The notes: generated from the sequence alone by a model not told the origin. DNA of 64,000 bases from Takakia lepidozioides (GCA_030704615.1 CM060731.1:1116001-1180000); one strand, 5' to 3'; shown: positions 35,091 to 48,012, counted from the first letter of the stretch. Program-made: numbers and translations.

Positions 35091-35380
35091 TGTGACGGCA
35101 CGGTGCCGGCTTCTCCCCTTCAGCCGTCATCATCCGGACGGCCCCCCACTTTCTGACTGCATACCGTTGGCAGTTATTGCGCAAAGACGAGGGGCCGCAT
35201 TCCGGAGACAAGGTTCATTAACACTCTGACTGTGGATTTTTGAGATAGTTGGCTCCCTGGATTTGGATCAGGCTTCGTCGCTCGGACAAATCGGCATCGC
35301 ATTCATTCCCATCGCTGCACCCCCTTCTACCAGGGAGCTTCCCCGCACGCCATCCTGGCAGTCTTGTGTGCACATCTCCC

Positions 35381-38300
35381 ATGGCGGAAAACCCGAGCGC
35401 TACAGTGTACTGCCCTCCTCACGAGCATAGAGCTTCATTTCCGTGCAGAGGGGACACCTGCCGGGTGATGGAGAAATATCTGTGCGTTCGATACCACCTG
35501 AAACCGGGGTCGGTTTTTTTGGAGGAGGAAAGGAAGGACTCAAACGGCCTTGTTGTCGAGAGTATTGTTGTGCTCCACGATGATTTCGGCGATGGCAGGG
35601 AATGGCGAGTTCCAGCCAGGGCTGTTGGGGACTTCATTTGCCCGCCAAATGCACTGTCTATCCTGGCGCCTTCCACGAAACAATCCGCGAATCAGAGAGT
35701 GGGTACCTCAAAGAGAGAAGTCCGCAACGAAGTAAATCCAGAGCCGAACCCATCCATGAAGACGACCGAGAACCGGGTTGTTCACAACCTGTCCGACTCA
35801 GACGAGGTCATGGAAGTTCCGAGGTCGTCCTGGAGATCAGGCAAGTCCTCAATGGACGTCAGTGGAGGAGGGAGTCATATTCCCAGCACGAGCACCGCAG
35901 TTCGATCTATTCTAGAAATTCTGCGAGGGCTTCACCTGGAGGACACCGGTCGGAGCTGGCCGGCTGGACTACAGCAAGTTCGCAATTAAATCGGTTACAT
36001 GCCTTCCCGCCGACGTCGACGGTAATATCTTCTTTGAGTTCCCTCCTCGGGCGGACTACTCGAGGGCGTCCGGAATGTTGACAGATATGGATAGAAAACA
36101 TGACGGTCATCCTTGGTGCGTTACCAAAACCACCAGCATGAAGATGCTTGATGGTGTGCGGGTGCGCTACGTTGTTTGTGCGGGCGCGTTGCGGTGTTTC
36201 TCCCCAACTTGCTTCCACTTTAAATCCAGAGGTCACAGGAACGAGACCGATTGGACAGGCACAGCTCACCAACCATTTCGAGCTCAGGAGAAGGTTCCGA
36301 ACTCCACATTTAAGTGTGCGCATTGCAAAGAACCACCACACTGCATGTCTGTTTGTAATGCCAAGCAGTTCTATGTGTTGCACCGTTTCCCTGACCTCAC
36401 CCGAGCTTGCATACACGTTGGTTCCCATTGTCACAAATTGGCGAGGGGGAACTCGCGGGAGGCTGCCCACGAAGCAGAGCAGCTCGTTCAGGAGGAGGTT
36501 AAGTTGAGACCGGGTGCCAAACCCAAACAGATACAGCTCCAAGCCGCCCATAAGATGGCATTGGCCAGAATTATGTCGGAAGACGGCTCCGATAGAGTTC
36601 CTCTCGACGAGAAGGAAATGGAGGCATTGCTGGAGTCGGTGTCCCACGTATGTTCACCGAATGTCCGAAACCACATTGTCTCATGCAAACAGAAAATTGG
36701 GCGTGGCTCGGATATGCACTCCATTCTGGAGGTGAAGCGACGATGTGGATATGACTACATTCATGGAAGTAGGTTTCCAGGACAAGGGACTGAGGCAGAT
36801 CGTTGTTTCGTATTCAAAATGTCCACGTGTGGACCTGGCAGTGGCGTCGAACTGGTCGACAGGATGACGAGTGGGAACTTGTCAAACAGTTGGGTCATGT
36901 TCGACCATATCAAGCGAATTACAAATCACCAGTGGGTGACAATGGGTGCACATGTCTACGACACCCACTGCAGGATGCTAATGACAATTGCTATTTGTGA
37001 GATGAAAGGAGAGGACACACAATCGGAGATGCTTCTTTGGCAGGGAATAAACGAACAGATGGCCAAGGCGGGATTGCCCCCTCCCAATTTCCGTGGTTTC
37101 ATGGCGGACAACGCACAAGCAAATTGGGCTGCCATCCGAAGGGTGTACGGGCAAGACCCCAATGTTCCCATGGAAGGCAAGGAGAGATCTTGTGGGTTCC
37201 ATTTTCTGCAGAGCCTTTCGCAGTACACAACCAGGCTCGTGGCGCCAGATTTCAGAGAGGAGCACCGTTCCATGTGCCTTGCGTGGAAGCGCGCTCCCAC
37301 CTTGGATGATGCAGAGACACAGTTTGCATGCATACGGGCTTGGTGGACATCGTCAGGTGCTGTAAGGAAATCAGACGAAGGAGCAATGGTCAGTTGGCTA
37401 GCATGGTGGCATTATCGTTTCCTCCAGTTCGGCGACTATATGCGGGAGGTGAGTTGCACGAATTCGCGTCCCGTTGGATATTATTCTTGGCCATATTTGT
37501 AACTTGCTTGTAACCTGAACATGTGCTTGTGCAGGAAATGTGTCTCGACTCCGACACCGACATGCCCACGACAAACATGGCCGAATCAGTGCACTCTTCC
37601 TGGCGTGCCTCCTCTGCGGCGCATCTGGTGGACATCCTCACTGCCACAACGGAGGACATTGTGAGGTCAATTATGCAGCAATGCAGGTACAACGAGTTCT
37701 TGAAAGGGAAACAGTGGGGCTTGGGGCCGGACAGGCAGGAAATGCTGATGCGGACTGCCTCCAGATCGAAGAATCCTCGGAAGTGGGCGGCGGCCTTGCG
37801 AGAGGGCCTTCGGGACACGCCATTGCTGCGAAGAGGCCAACATTTGGAAGGAGATGTTCATACCCGTCCAGTGAGACGAAGACTTGACGAGGCACCTGGC
37901 GGAGAAGAGGATTCATGGCGAGCTGACAAGAATATTCGCACGCTCCCTCGTGGTCCGGTGATGTTGTCCGAGGAGGTCTCGTCGAGCACCGGAAGTCCTG
38001 CACGTTCAAGATCGCCATCTCCTTTGAGCACAGGGCGCGTGCCCCGGCAACATAACGAGCCATCTGTAGTAAAGCATACAACATTCCCATTGTGGAGACA
38101 AGAGTGTCGGAGTCACAGTGGAGAATTGCGAGGACATTGCCGGCATTTCGAGGGAAGTGTTGCGCCATCCGGGTGGATACGAGAGCACGCTGTGGTGAGA
38201 TGATTCGGAGGAACCCACACGGTGCTGTACCTGCACCTTGTTTCCGGCAGATTTTTGACTCCCACATTTGCTCACGCCACAACGCAGACATTTTGGTTCT

Positions 38301-38950
38301 GTAGGCACGACATAATGACCTGTGTATTTGGCAAGCCCAAGTACGGGATTCAGGGAATGCCGGAGCCTCCGGGCGTCTGGCCTGTTGCACCGGGTTGCAG
38401 CCTCTCTCAGAATGAGGCGGATGCTCTATCTGCAGCAGGATTTCGAATGGTGCAACGCACAGACATCCCGGCCCACGCATTTCCGGTTCCTCAGACCCAG
38501 CCATTGCAGACTGCTCGGTCCAGTAGAGACGGATTGGACAATTCTGCACATCCCACAATGCGATTCGGAAGAGTGAAGAGACGACACCCTCCCAACAAGT
38601 TGAATGAGACTCGGATTGCCAATGCTCTTGGGATGGCTTGCACTATTCAGAGCTCCGTGGACGTACCCCCACCCGGCCTTGGGCGTGTGTATCGGATGGC
38701 AACGGCCGGCTCGGCTGTACGCGACGATGTATACACAATTACGATTGGAGTGGAGCCGACTTGCAACTGTACGGACTTCTCGTTGATGGAAGCAAAGAAG
38801 GGTTCGAAGTATTATCCGTGCAAGCATCTGTATTACATTTACCTGAAGAGGTTGAGGATGAACGTGACTATTGATGACTTTATTCATGCACCGGCGTTGA
38901 GCGTGAACGAGCTGCACAAACTCCTCCTTAGGGATTCCAGAAATCATTGA
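35381..38950 (+). pseudogene. Element 2 MULE transposase, frameshifted
   Basis: ATG 35381 aligns with the start of the element 1 transposase (YHLKPGSVFLEEE versus FQLQNGSIFLEKE). Exon 1 ends at 37448 (GAG, then GTGAGT) and exon 2 begins at 37535 (GTGCAG), with the same intron position and phase as element 1. Motifs include RACIHVGSHCHKL, VMFDHIKRI, FMADNAQANWAAIRR, CGFHFLQSL and a SWIM finger CNCTDF then CKHLYYIYLKRL. Frame changes occur near 35.83-35.96 kb, near 38090 and near 38240, so it is not translatable as is. The cryptic upstream frame from 35249 is not supported by similarity. Confidence 0.9.
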
Positions 38951-39102
38951 TGGGGCAAACGGAATCCTCCATATGGATATTTTCAAATGCATTTTGCTGT
39001 ATCAGACTTTTTTTTGCAGTGTAATGAAATGCACCCCAAAACTCCTGGAATGAGGCAATATTCCATTCAAACTGAGATCCAACAGAAGCAGTTGTGGGGC
39101 CA

Positions 39103-39540
39103 TTTCTGGAAAAATGGCGCCGAATTTCTCTTTTTGGGGCCGAAAACTCGCTAAGTCCCAACATGCACTGGTACCTGTGTTTGGGAAAATGGCGCCGAAT
39201 TTCTCTTTTTGGGCCGAAAACTGGCTAAGTCCCAACATGCACTGGTACCGTGTCTGGAAAAATGGCGCCGAATTTCTCTTTTTTGGGCCGAAAACTGGCT
39301 AAGTCCCAACATGCACTGGTACAGTGTCTGGAAAAATGGCGCCGAATTTCCCTATTTTGCGCCGAAAAACTGGCTAAGTCCGAACATACACTGGAAAAAT
39401 GGCGCCGAATTACCTGTCATGAGGGGACCTATAGCCGCGGAATTCGGCACCATTTTTCGCCAGAGAGACCTATTGCCGCGAAATACGTCGCCGTTTTTTC
39501 AGGTTACGGACCCTATTACCGCGAAATTCGGCGCCATATT
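39103..39540. repeat. About 73-bp tandem repeat near the element 2 right end
   Basis: Four to five units carry GGCGCCGAATTTCTCTTTTT, then GGCCGAAAACTGGCTAAGTCC and ACATGCACTGGTAC, from about 39108 to 39415. Degenerate GCGCC-centred units continue to 39540. GGCTAAGTCC is shared with the 95-bp intron repeat of the same element. The repeat lies between the transposase stop and the right TIR. Confidence 0.85.
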
Positions 39541-39704
39541 TGCACATGTCACTGGGAATTGGCATGAGCGGAAGACGAAATATCATGAGCACAACTGTCA
39601 AAAGTGCAATTTTCCCTTCAAGGGGCCGAATAATATATTTGTTTTTCCTGACACATTGCATTAAATTATTGTTTTTTATTGTTTTTTATTTTCGAAATTT
39701 GTAC

Positions 39705-39783
39705 TTCTGCTCATGAAAACCGATTGTGTTACTACTCTGCTCATGCCGCTCATGCCGCTCATGCTCATGAAATAGCAAACCTC
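39705..39783. repeat. Right TIR and CATGAGC subterminal repeats of element 2
   Basis: The end reads CTCATGAAATAGCAAACCTC just before the second CATCCACTG. CTCATGCCG units lie just inside. Confidence 0.92.
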
Positions 39784-39792
39784 CATCCACTG

Positions 39793-42160
39793 CAGGGTCG
39801 GAAACTTCGAGTGGAAAAGACCACATTGTCCTTATACTCTCCGATGCATTCCAGATCGACAGCCACCGTGTCTGCCATTTCCAATCCAATGTCAGGAGCA
39901 GGAAGAAGAGTGGCTATTGCTAGGAAGGAACTTCAATGCATTGAAACCTCACCTTCTCTTTCGCCTCAACACATGTCGTTGAGAGGTGATCCAATTTCTC
40001 CAACTGCATGGTCGGCTGCATGGCCCGAGAATAGTGTTTTGCAATCTCGGGGATGAAGTCCTTTCCAAGTGCCCGATCTGCAATTGCCACCAGCTTCACA
40101 AGCTTTGACTTGTATTTTGTTCTCGACTTGACCCCGGCTTCCTTCAAGTGCTCAGTCAATGACTGCAACGTTTTGACCTGCCCCTCACTTTCCATGAAGA
40201 AGCGTTTGGCATGGGCCAAATCCACCTTGATGCGTTACATTCGATTAATATGGAAAGATTACTGAAAATTGGGGAAGGATGAGCAGAGGGAAATGGGAGG
40301 ACGACTTACTTCGTATATCACCTCCACCATTCCATCCATAGTGAGACGATACCATGTCCGGTCAGTTTTTGCCACGGCTTTCTGAATGAGCTCGGGCTTC
40401 AGCATTTCCACAAACATGTGCGGATCAGTGAGACCAGTTTTCCTCACCCTGTACAGCATATGTGCCATGTGGGTATGCACGTATGCATTTTCAGTGACCC
40501 TGCAAGGCACACTCTCCAGTTCAGTCCACGGAAGCACGGGAAACAAAACAGATTGGAAACCGAAATGCGGCACCGCATTTCGAACGTGCTTGGGAGGGTA
40601 TGAGTATCTTACGAGTTGAGGTCCGCCATGGCATTCTTGAGCAGGGAGGAGTCTGCCGCCTTCACCTTGAGGATGACACACTCCACCATTTAATGCCAGC
40701 CAATGTGCTTGGCATGGTTCTGCTTGATGTACTCCCACCAGGCAAGAAGTCGGTGATTCCCGTCCCCACAAAGAACATTTACCCGACATATGGCCGAGTC
40801 TGGACACCCTTCAGCGTTGCCTTGAATTCGTCGTTGCGAGTGTGCCAGTGGGTATCCCATGTTGACAATTCATCCGCAGTGGGTCCACGAGTTTCGCCGT
40901 CCTCATTCTCAATGGGAAACGTAGAAGGCTGGCGAACCTAGACGGTACCCTTCTCGAAATTCAAACTTGAGCTTATCCACATCTCCGGGAAGTGTCTGCC
41001 TGACGATGGGAGGGATGAGACCATGCGACAGAAGTGGGATTCGAAGAGTCCGCTGGGAAACCCTGCTGCCCAGAACTCTGCCAATGCTACTGTGTCTCCT
41101 CCAACATTGTATCCGCTGCACTTTGGAATTCCTCGGGGAGACATTTCTGCAGGTGGCGGTAGGGGCTGAGCAGCTGGAGCATCCCCAATGGAGCTGCACT
41201 CTGGGAATCTTTGCGGGCAATTCTTGCCATGAGGCCTCCTCCGGGCCTGCAGTAGTATGAAGATCTTCCTCAACGGTGGTCAGGTCTCTTGCTGCGAACG
41301 TTGAGCGGCAGCACCCTCCTCCGGTAAATATCGGATGAAATTGGTCGATCCATTGCCTTCGCTGCGCAGAGACGACCCAACACACCAGGCTGGAAATCAA
41401 GCAGGAACTGGGCTTCAGCTCGTGGAATCGGTTTGCGCGGAGACTGCTCCGCCCTCCCCCCCTGATGCCTTGTGTTCCTCATTCTTGCAGGTGAAGATGG
41501 CTGCCGCAATTGAATCTGCCCTGTACCCTTCTGCTTCATTCGCGTGGGTGGGGGGGAAACGGTCTGGTCCGGTTCAGAAACCAGTTGAAGGACGGGTTGC
41601 TTCTTCTTCATCTTCGCTAGAGAAGGGCCCAACCCCTGCTGGCGATTCTCCAAGACCTTTGAACGCAAGTCGCTCTCTGGGGCTTTGAACTGCAAAGACT
41701 TGCCCTTCGAAGCCGCGTCCTTGAAACGCACAGGGCTAGGCCCGGCAGGAAGACCCGTGCTCGTGGATCGGCTGGGTCTGCGTGCTGCAGCCAGCTCCAC
41801 GGACTCTTCCTGCGGCTCTTCGGATTCCTGCGATCCCTCCAGCATGTCAACCTTTCCGGTTAGGCATGCAAATATCTTATGTATTCAAGACTCCTAGCAT
41901 ACAGTCTAAGAATTGCAGAAGAAAAAAGAGGGGGGTTTCGGTGCTCGATCAGCTGCGCGCATCCCGATAGCACGGAGCTCACTGGTGGCTGGGTTGCTTG
42001 CGTGGCCTGCTGCTGCGAGATGGCAATCTCCTCCTGTAGATGCATCTGCTTCCTCCCCTTCGGCATTGGCCTACATCCGAAGTACAATTTTCGGAGCTTG
42101 CGACGATGTCTTTTCTCTGGTGCACGAACTCCCTCCCTCTCAGGTTCAAGCATAAGAAGA
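39793..42160 (-). pseudogene. Element 3 ParB-methyltransferase gene, 5' part
   Basis: On the minus strand the first exon (about 42145-41985) has RRKLRKLYFGCRPMPKGRK, matching element 2 exon 1 (RRKLKALYYGRRP). The next exon (about 41845-40615) has a basic disordered region and the start of the ParB-like domain (PGDVDKLKFEFREGYRLGSPAFYVS). The DGNHRLLAW region survives only as shifted frames near 40760, so the copy is broken. Later exons read TENAYVHTHMAHMLYRVRKTGL to DRTWYRLTMDGMVE (to 40310), LAHAKRFFMESEGQ (40225 to 39976) and TRWLSIWNASESIRTMWSF to DPAVD, where element 2 is inserted. One palindrome of the element 3 type lies in an intron at 40561-40582. The gene resumes at 25711. Confidence 0.85.
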
Positions 42161-42499
42161 ACATAGATAGGGAAAAGGGGCAAAGAGTGCAGATGGAAAG
42201 GGCGCGAGAGGGGTGACTGAGTAGACACGACAAAAGAAGATGAAACGACGGTGATGCACCACTTGGGTTCAAAAGGCTTGGACGAAAGTGTCTCCTCGTG
42301 GACTATGCGTCATAATGAAAATCGAATCGTCAAGGGTACGCCTGCCGTTCGAAAAACAAACATCATCAACCAACGGTCAGGCCGCGCCGCCTCCTGCCAC
42401 TTCAGTCAGATAGAATGCAGACATGTGCCGCAATTCCGTTAGTCCACGTGTTCACATATCATGGCATTTCCGTCCCAGCGTCTGATGACTTAGAGTGCA

Positions 42500-43070
42500 A
42501 ATGCAAATGCGGCATTTCCGTTAAGTACCATCCCGAAGCTACACATACCGTACTTGTTGGACGAAAATGTGGCACCGCATTTCCGTTCCACCTTCACATA
42601 CCTTAGTTGTTGAACGGAAATGCGGTGCCGCATTTCCGTTCTAGAGAGTATGAAAGTCTCACACGGACAGAAATGCGCCACCGCATTTCCGTTCTGGAAT
42701 GTCGGAAGGTGCAACTCGGACGGAAATGCGGTGCCGCATTTCAGTTCCGGTGGTTCACGATTTTCAGTCAGAACGGAAATACGGTACCGCATTTCTGTTC
42801 TGGAGAGTATGAAGGTCTCCCCCGGACGGAAATGCGGTGCCGCATTTCCGTCCCACAGCTCCATGCCACAGATACAAAACGGAAATGCGACGCCGCATTT
42901 CCGTTCTGGAATGTCGGAAGGTGCGACTCGGACGGAAATGCGGTGCCGCATTTCAGTTCCCGTGGTTCATGATTTTCAATCAGAACGGAAATGCGGTACT
43001 GCATTTCCGTTCCACCTTCACATACCTTAGTTGTTGAATGGAAATGTCGTGCCGCATTTCCATTCAACAT
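42500..43070. repeat. Palindrome array upstream of the element 3 ParB gene
   Basis: Eleven copies of GAAATGCGGYRCCGCATTTC or variants recur about every 53 bp. Four spacer types rotate, so 42701 and 42913 start the same 212-bp block (GGAATGTCGGAAGGTGC). The transposase expected to its right is missing; an LTR-like sequence begins at about 43198. The spacers reappear at 61.9-62.7 kb. Confidence 0.92.
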
Positions 43071-43197
43071 TTCCATGTGGGGTTTGGTTCTTTGCCATGG
43101 GACGCCATGGTACAGAAACAAACTCCTTGATGTGGGACGCCGCAACTTGGATGTTCGTTTCTACAAAATGGACAAGTCGATGAGGACATCGACTCCC

Positions 43198-44155
43198 TGT
43201 TGGTAGGGGTGTGTGTCGCGGCCCTTTGCCTTGAGGGCAGGGGGTCGGGACACATGAGGGGCTGCCCCTGTGGTGGGGGCAGCGGCAGCGATAGATATAG
43301 GGGGGGCTGAAGCACCCTTGAGTGCCCAAGGCACTCAGGGAAGTAGAGGCGCTCACTAGGCGGAGCCCCGCACACCGGGTTGCGGTGGGGGTGGCTCCAC
43401 AAGGGGTGGTGGTAGCTTAGTGGGACTTAGTGGGGGTGGCATAGGACTCACCATGGGGGCGGAGACCTCGTGGTGGGAGTCGTGGGGAGTCTTGGGACTC
43501 ATCACGGTCCATAGGGGCCGTGGTGAGCGGGCCAAGACTCACCGCGACTCACCACCGGGAATCGAGGGTCTTCGTGGTGGTTTGCCATAAAATGGCATGG
43601 CTAGTTGTGAAACCCCCGCGGACAGCTACAGAAGTATATATAGGGAGTAGTAACCCCGAGAACGGTGCAAGCCCGTTGGTGTCCAAAAACTAGTGAGTAA
43701 GCAAGCGAGCCGGAAAGCGACCAAAGGGTGGGGAGCTGTTCCGGACTGCCATCTACCAAAGGGAATTCCACTAGGCCCAAATAGGTGGAGGGTCTTTCGG
43801 GAGAGCGAAGGGGGACCGTTATGTCCCGGTGAGCAGCCGAAGCTCTGAGTTGGCCCGGCGGCCAGGTTGGGAGTCAGGCGCGCGCATCAAAGCGAGTAAC
43901 TATGACTTGAAGGGTAGCTTACCGAAGTGAGGTGCGCGACACAAAGGCAGAAGAAGTAAGGGGAAGGATAAAATGAATGCGACCACCTACCTGGGATGAT
44001 AGTTAAGAAAGACAGTTAGCATGTTACTTCAAAACAAGAAGTCAAATAATCCATTTAGACCAGGCTTTCTCTTCCGCTGCAGTCTGGGATAGATGGAGTA
44101 CTAATGGGTAGTACTGGCATGGGCATAGGACCTTTCTTTTTAACTTACACCGGAC
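43198..44155 (+). mobile_element. Possible LTR and leader of an unknown retroelement
   Basis: The stretch opens with TGTTGG, is GC-rich, and has a good TATA sequence (AGTATATATAGGG near 43633) followed by a leader-like region without long open frames. That resembles U3-R-U5 of an LTR, but I see no clear CA end, primer-binding site or second LTR, so the assignment is tentative. It ends where the LINE ORF begins at about 44160. Confidence 0.3.
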
Positions 44156-44159
44156 ATAA

Positions 44160-47100
44160 AAAAAACTTGATAAAAGCATTATTCAACTTACAAAGCGTGT
44201 ATGTGGCTTACCAACTAGTACCCCTAATGCCCTCATACAACTCCCAACTGATAGCTACGGAATTGGTTCTAGCCCATTAATCATATCATATGCTCGCACA
44301 TTAGGCACACAATTCAAAGAAGCACTCAACGATCCTGGACGTCTCGGTATCATTTATCAGGGCCTCCTCAAATACCTCGAATTAAAATACAATGGTCTTT
44401 ACTCACTATCATCTTTGCATCCACAGGCCTGCCTACACTCCCCTACTGCCCGCACACTACTCATCCTACGCCTAATGAAAATTAGCATACAAACCGACCT
44501 GCCAGATTACCCTAACACCTCGTCACCCCTAGAATGCGCATGGCTCACAAACCCCTTTTTATCACAATTCGACATCTCTCATCTGAAACAAAAGATCCCC
44601 ATCCTCACCTATTTCAAAGAACGTCGCATTACCACCCTCACCCAACTTACCACCGGCTCCGGCCATCGACTTCTAAAACCAAGCAAATTCTCTCTTGAAT
44701 TCTCTCGAGCTACAACCAAAACCACTCGATACCTACACCATCTCCGAACCCTCTTCTGTCATCCCTTAGCAGCTTGCACCCTCCAATGCGATCTCCCATG
44801 TCTCTACTATCCCCATACGGTTCAAGACTTGCTGCCCCAGTACCGAGCTACTCCTACTGCCTCCATCTACCAAACACTTAAAACGGCATATGCCGCCAAT
44901 ACCCCACAGTCACAGAACTCGACCCCCCCTCTCATCTACCTAACATGCAACATACCGAACCTGACCACAACCTGCATCTACCATTCAACCCCTTATCTAA
45001 TACGCAAGGCTCCCCCACCCACTCCCAACCACTTACCACAACGTACCCCCCACCTTCTCCACACAATGATGACAATAATAATGCATACATCATTGAAGCC
45101 ATACTAGGAATCAAAACCCAAACGTCAATCGATGCCTTCGGTGCCATATGTATTGACACATACTACCACTGTAAATGGGCTGGTTACTCCTCAGAAGACA
45201 ACACATGGCAGATAGAAGAAGACCTATTTGGCCCACATGATGATTGCGACCCCGAACACAATCTTGCCCTTCTCACCTCCTTCCATAAACATACCAACAC
45301 GGACTACTTGACACACATTCACCAACAACACACCACCCCCGCCCAACCTACAGATAGTCGATACATTCATCAGCCGATCTCTGCCCCTAACGTGTACATC
45401 TGCATAACTGAGTGTAACCCTGACAAAGATATCAAGCATGACCAACCGCTAATTCGCATGGGCCCCCACCTTTCCAATATTTTCGCTCAACACGGCCGCT
45501 TCATTGGACTCATTCCTAATAATAGATTAACATGGTTGTGGGAGAAGTATTCTGCTGCAAACTCATGTCCACAATCTTTACAACCCCCAAAACAAGACTT
45601 CATGACCGAATTATATTGGCTCGTAGACCGCTACCTCAAAGACACCCCCCCCCCAAGAAGCCACGGTCCCTCACTCGACTGGAAATGGCATGTGCACACC
45701 ATGCCATACCCCAAGATATTCTCGCCTTACTTATCAATACATTCCAGCTTACTCACTCATATTACTCCAATCCATTGACATGTCCTATGGACTTGCACAT
45801 ATTTTCCAGCCTGCACCATAGGGATTGTCTCTTTGGAGCCACCGGCAATGCTACCCAGCATACATGGGAGGGTAAGGGCTTTGCCCACCCCCCCCCTATG
45901 GCCCCCTCACTTATGAAGCTCTCCAGTGGGCAAAATTTGCAGCACACTCCTCTCCTCTTGCCTCCACAATCTTCATCCTCACACAACAAAACACACCTAG
46001 CACCCCCCACCCTCTCCTATGACTCCCGGAAGGGGTCAATCTACTCGCCACAATTGACCCAAATCAGCTTAAGTATGTTCATACCCCCCCTCTTCCCAAG
46101 TACCTGAAAAGGAAAGAACCTACCCTAACTCTGATTCTACATGTCCAAAACCCACTTCATACAAACATACCAACACCTTTTTTCCACCAGCTAGAACAGT
46201 TGTTAACCATAACTCATAAAATGAAGGCCACCATCCATTACCCAGCTACACCCCTCCACACCCACACAACCACCACATTTCCCCGAATCAAAACAAACAA
46301 AGCCTGGGGCATGGCACAGTCGCGCCCCCCCTAGGTAATACCAACAACACCCCTTCCCCCAATCCCCTCAATATATCAGCAATACACCACCCTCAAGTAT
46401 CCCCCGACAAACTCACACTACACTGATGGATCCCTCACCAAACCTAATGCAGGATATGGAATTTATCAGGCCGGCAGCGGTCGGGGTGTTGCCCTCTGGC
46501 TCCCTGGCCTTGCCACCATTCTAAGGGCTGAGCTCATGGCCATCCACGACACTCTCTCTCTACTTGATGCCTTCCCCCCCCCATACTATATCTTCATTGA
46601 TAGCCTAACCTCTCTATTTCTTATTCAAAACCACATCTCCCGCCCTTCTTCCCATCATCATCACCCTGACCGCAACCTCATTGCCGCCATTGTCCAAAGG
46701 GCCATCTCCAAAAACCATCCAGTCCATTTACTCAAAGTCCGCTCGCACACTGGCATTCATGGTAATGAGGAAGCAGACCTACTCGCTCAACTCGGCGCCT
46801 CTCAACCCATAATCGAACCCACAACCGACCCTATCCACATCGCCCATACCCATCCCTTCTGGTTTATACACCCCGTCCCAGACCCCCCTGTACCCAGACC
46901 AGTCCGGAACCTTCTGACCACTCTGACTAGAGAAGCAAATAAACAAGCTGCAGCCTCCATCAGCCACACCAAAGTACACATCCAAAAATGGACTCAATCA
47001 AATGTATTGCACCATAAACTCTCAAATCATTTCTGGCTAACCAAAACTACTACTGACACACAAATCCGACAAACACTCAAATTCAGATACACCCAATACA

Positions 47101-48012
47101 TGGGTCACCAGCGCAAACACATCTTCTGGCCGCATATGTTCCCATCCCCATACTGCCCATTATGTTCAACCACTCACCAAGCTCGTGACACCTGGCCACA
47201 TCTCCTCAGCCAATGTACGCACCCAATCATACATGGTCTTCATATCACGTGACACAACCAGGCAGTCTGGCATCTCCATAAGCTTTTTCTAAATCGTGCT
47301 GAAACCAGATGGTTCTCGCTCATAAACGCTGGCACCTACCAAGGACGGCCACTCGACCACACTGTGCCACCCTGGCTACTACTATGCATATGTACCCGAT
47401 CACCATGCTCATGCCCTGCTAGGCTTTGCCCGGACATACTCCTTGTACAAGGCCTACCCATTAACACCCTACCCCCCACCTCACCTTCCCCACAATTCAC
47501 CATTCATTTCATTGAATTCACATTTTGCCACGATCGTTACCCCAATGACTCGATTTTAGAGAAACGTCAAAAATATGCCTTGCTTATCCTTGCAATCCGA
47601 CGGTATGGCTGGAAAACTGGCCCATTAACCGTCATCACCGCTGGTACTCAAGGTGGCATTCATAAAGCCAATATCAATGACATACATGATAACTTCAAAA
47701 TTCCCACTCTTCCCATCCACAAATGCTTCAAAACAATTCACCTCACGGCACTCCGTTCACTCACAACTATTATCACCAACAAACGCCAACTGGAATCTGG
47801 CACTTCAAATGCACCCTAGGTCCCCCAAGGTACCCCTGGGTACCCAGGGGTACCATAGACTCCCCTACTTTCTCCGGTCACTTGGTGTCCTATAGGACAC
47901 CTTTCTTTTTATAGGGCCCACCCACGAAAGGGGGCAGTAGCCGCAAGGCAAAGTGGCTCTTAGTTACGCCGGCTTCGGCCGGAGTCTTCTCTCTCTCTCT
48001 CTCTCTCGTTTT
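44160..48012 (+). mobile_element. LINE with chromodomain and RNase H, 5'-truncated
   Basis: The reverse transcriptase itself is missing; the element starts in the post-RT region (CGLPTSTPNALIQLPTDSYG). A chromodomain follows at about 45085-45260, with YIIEAILG, YYHCKWAGYSSEDNTWQIEEDL. A RNase H domain runs from about 46405 to 46800 with YTDGSL, ILRAELMAIHD, FIDSLTS and SHTGIHGNEEADLLA, then a CPLC-H-C finger near 47150. The C-terminal part (47490-47820) has RRYGWKTGPLTVITAGTQGG. The 3' end is near a (CT)n run at 47985-48008. Frames change several times, so it is a dead copy. A second fragment lies at 1432-1841. Confidence 0.8.

Larger units (their letters stand above)
25712..39783. mobile_element. 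Element 2: complete 14-kb MULE nested in element 3
   Basis: It spans 14,072 bp between 20-bp TIRs (GGGGGCTGCTATTTCATGAG and, in reverse, GAGGTTTGCTATTTCATGAG; 17 of 20 match) with a perfect 9-bp duplication. Inside the TIRs CATGAGC units recur at both ends. It holds the ParB-methyltransferase gene (minus, 32853 to 25948), a central inverted-repeat spacer (33.0-35.1 kb) and the transposase (plus, 35381 to 38950). That is the same divergent plan as element 1, mirrored. Intact ends with frameshifted genes suggest it moved with help from another copy or decayed after insertion. Confidence 0.95.

Noticed and set aside
35249-35380. Upstream extension of the element 2 transposase from 35249
   Set aside because: The element 1 transposase aligns from the ATG at 35381; the extra residues have no counterpart.
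42500-43070. CRISPR-like array (regular 53-bp spacing of a palindromic repeat)
   Set aside because: The repeats vary, the spacers recur in rotation, there are no cas genes, and the surrounding sequence is clearly eukaryotic.
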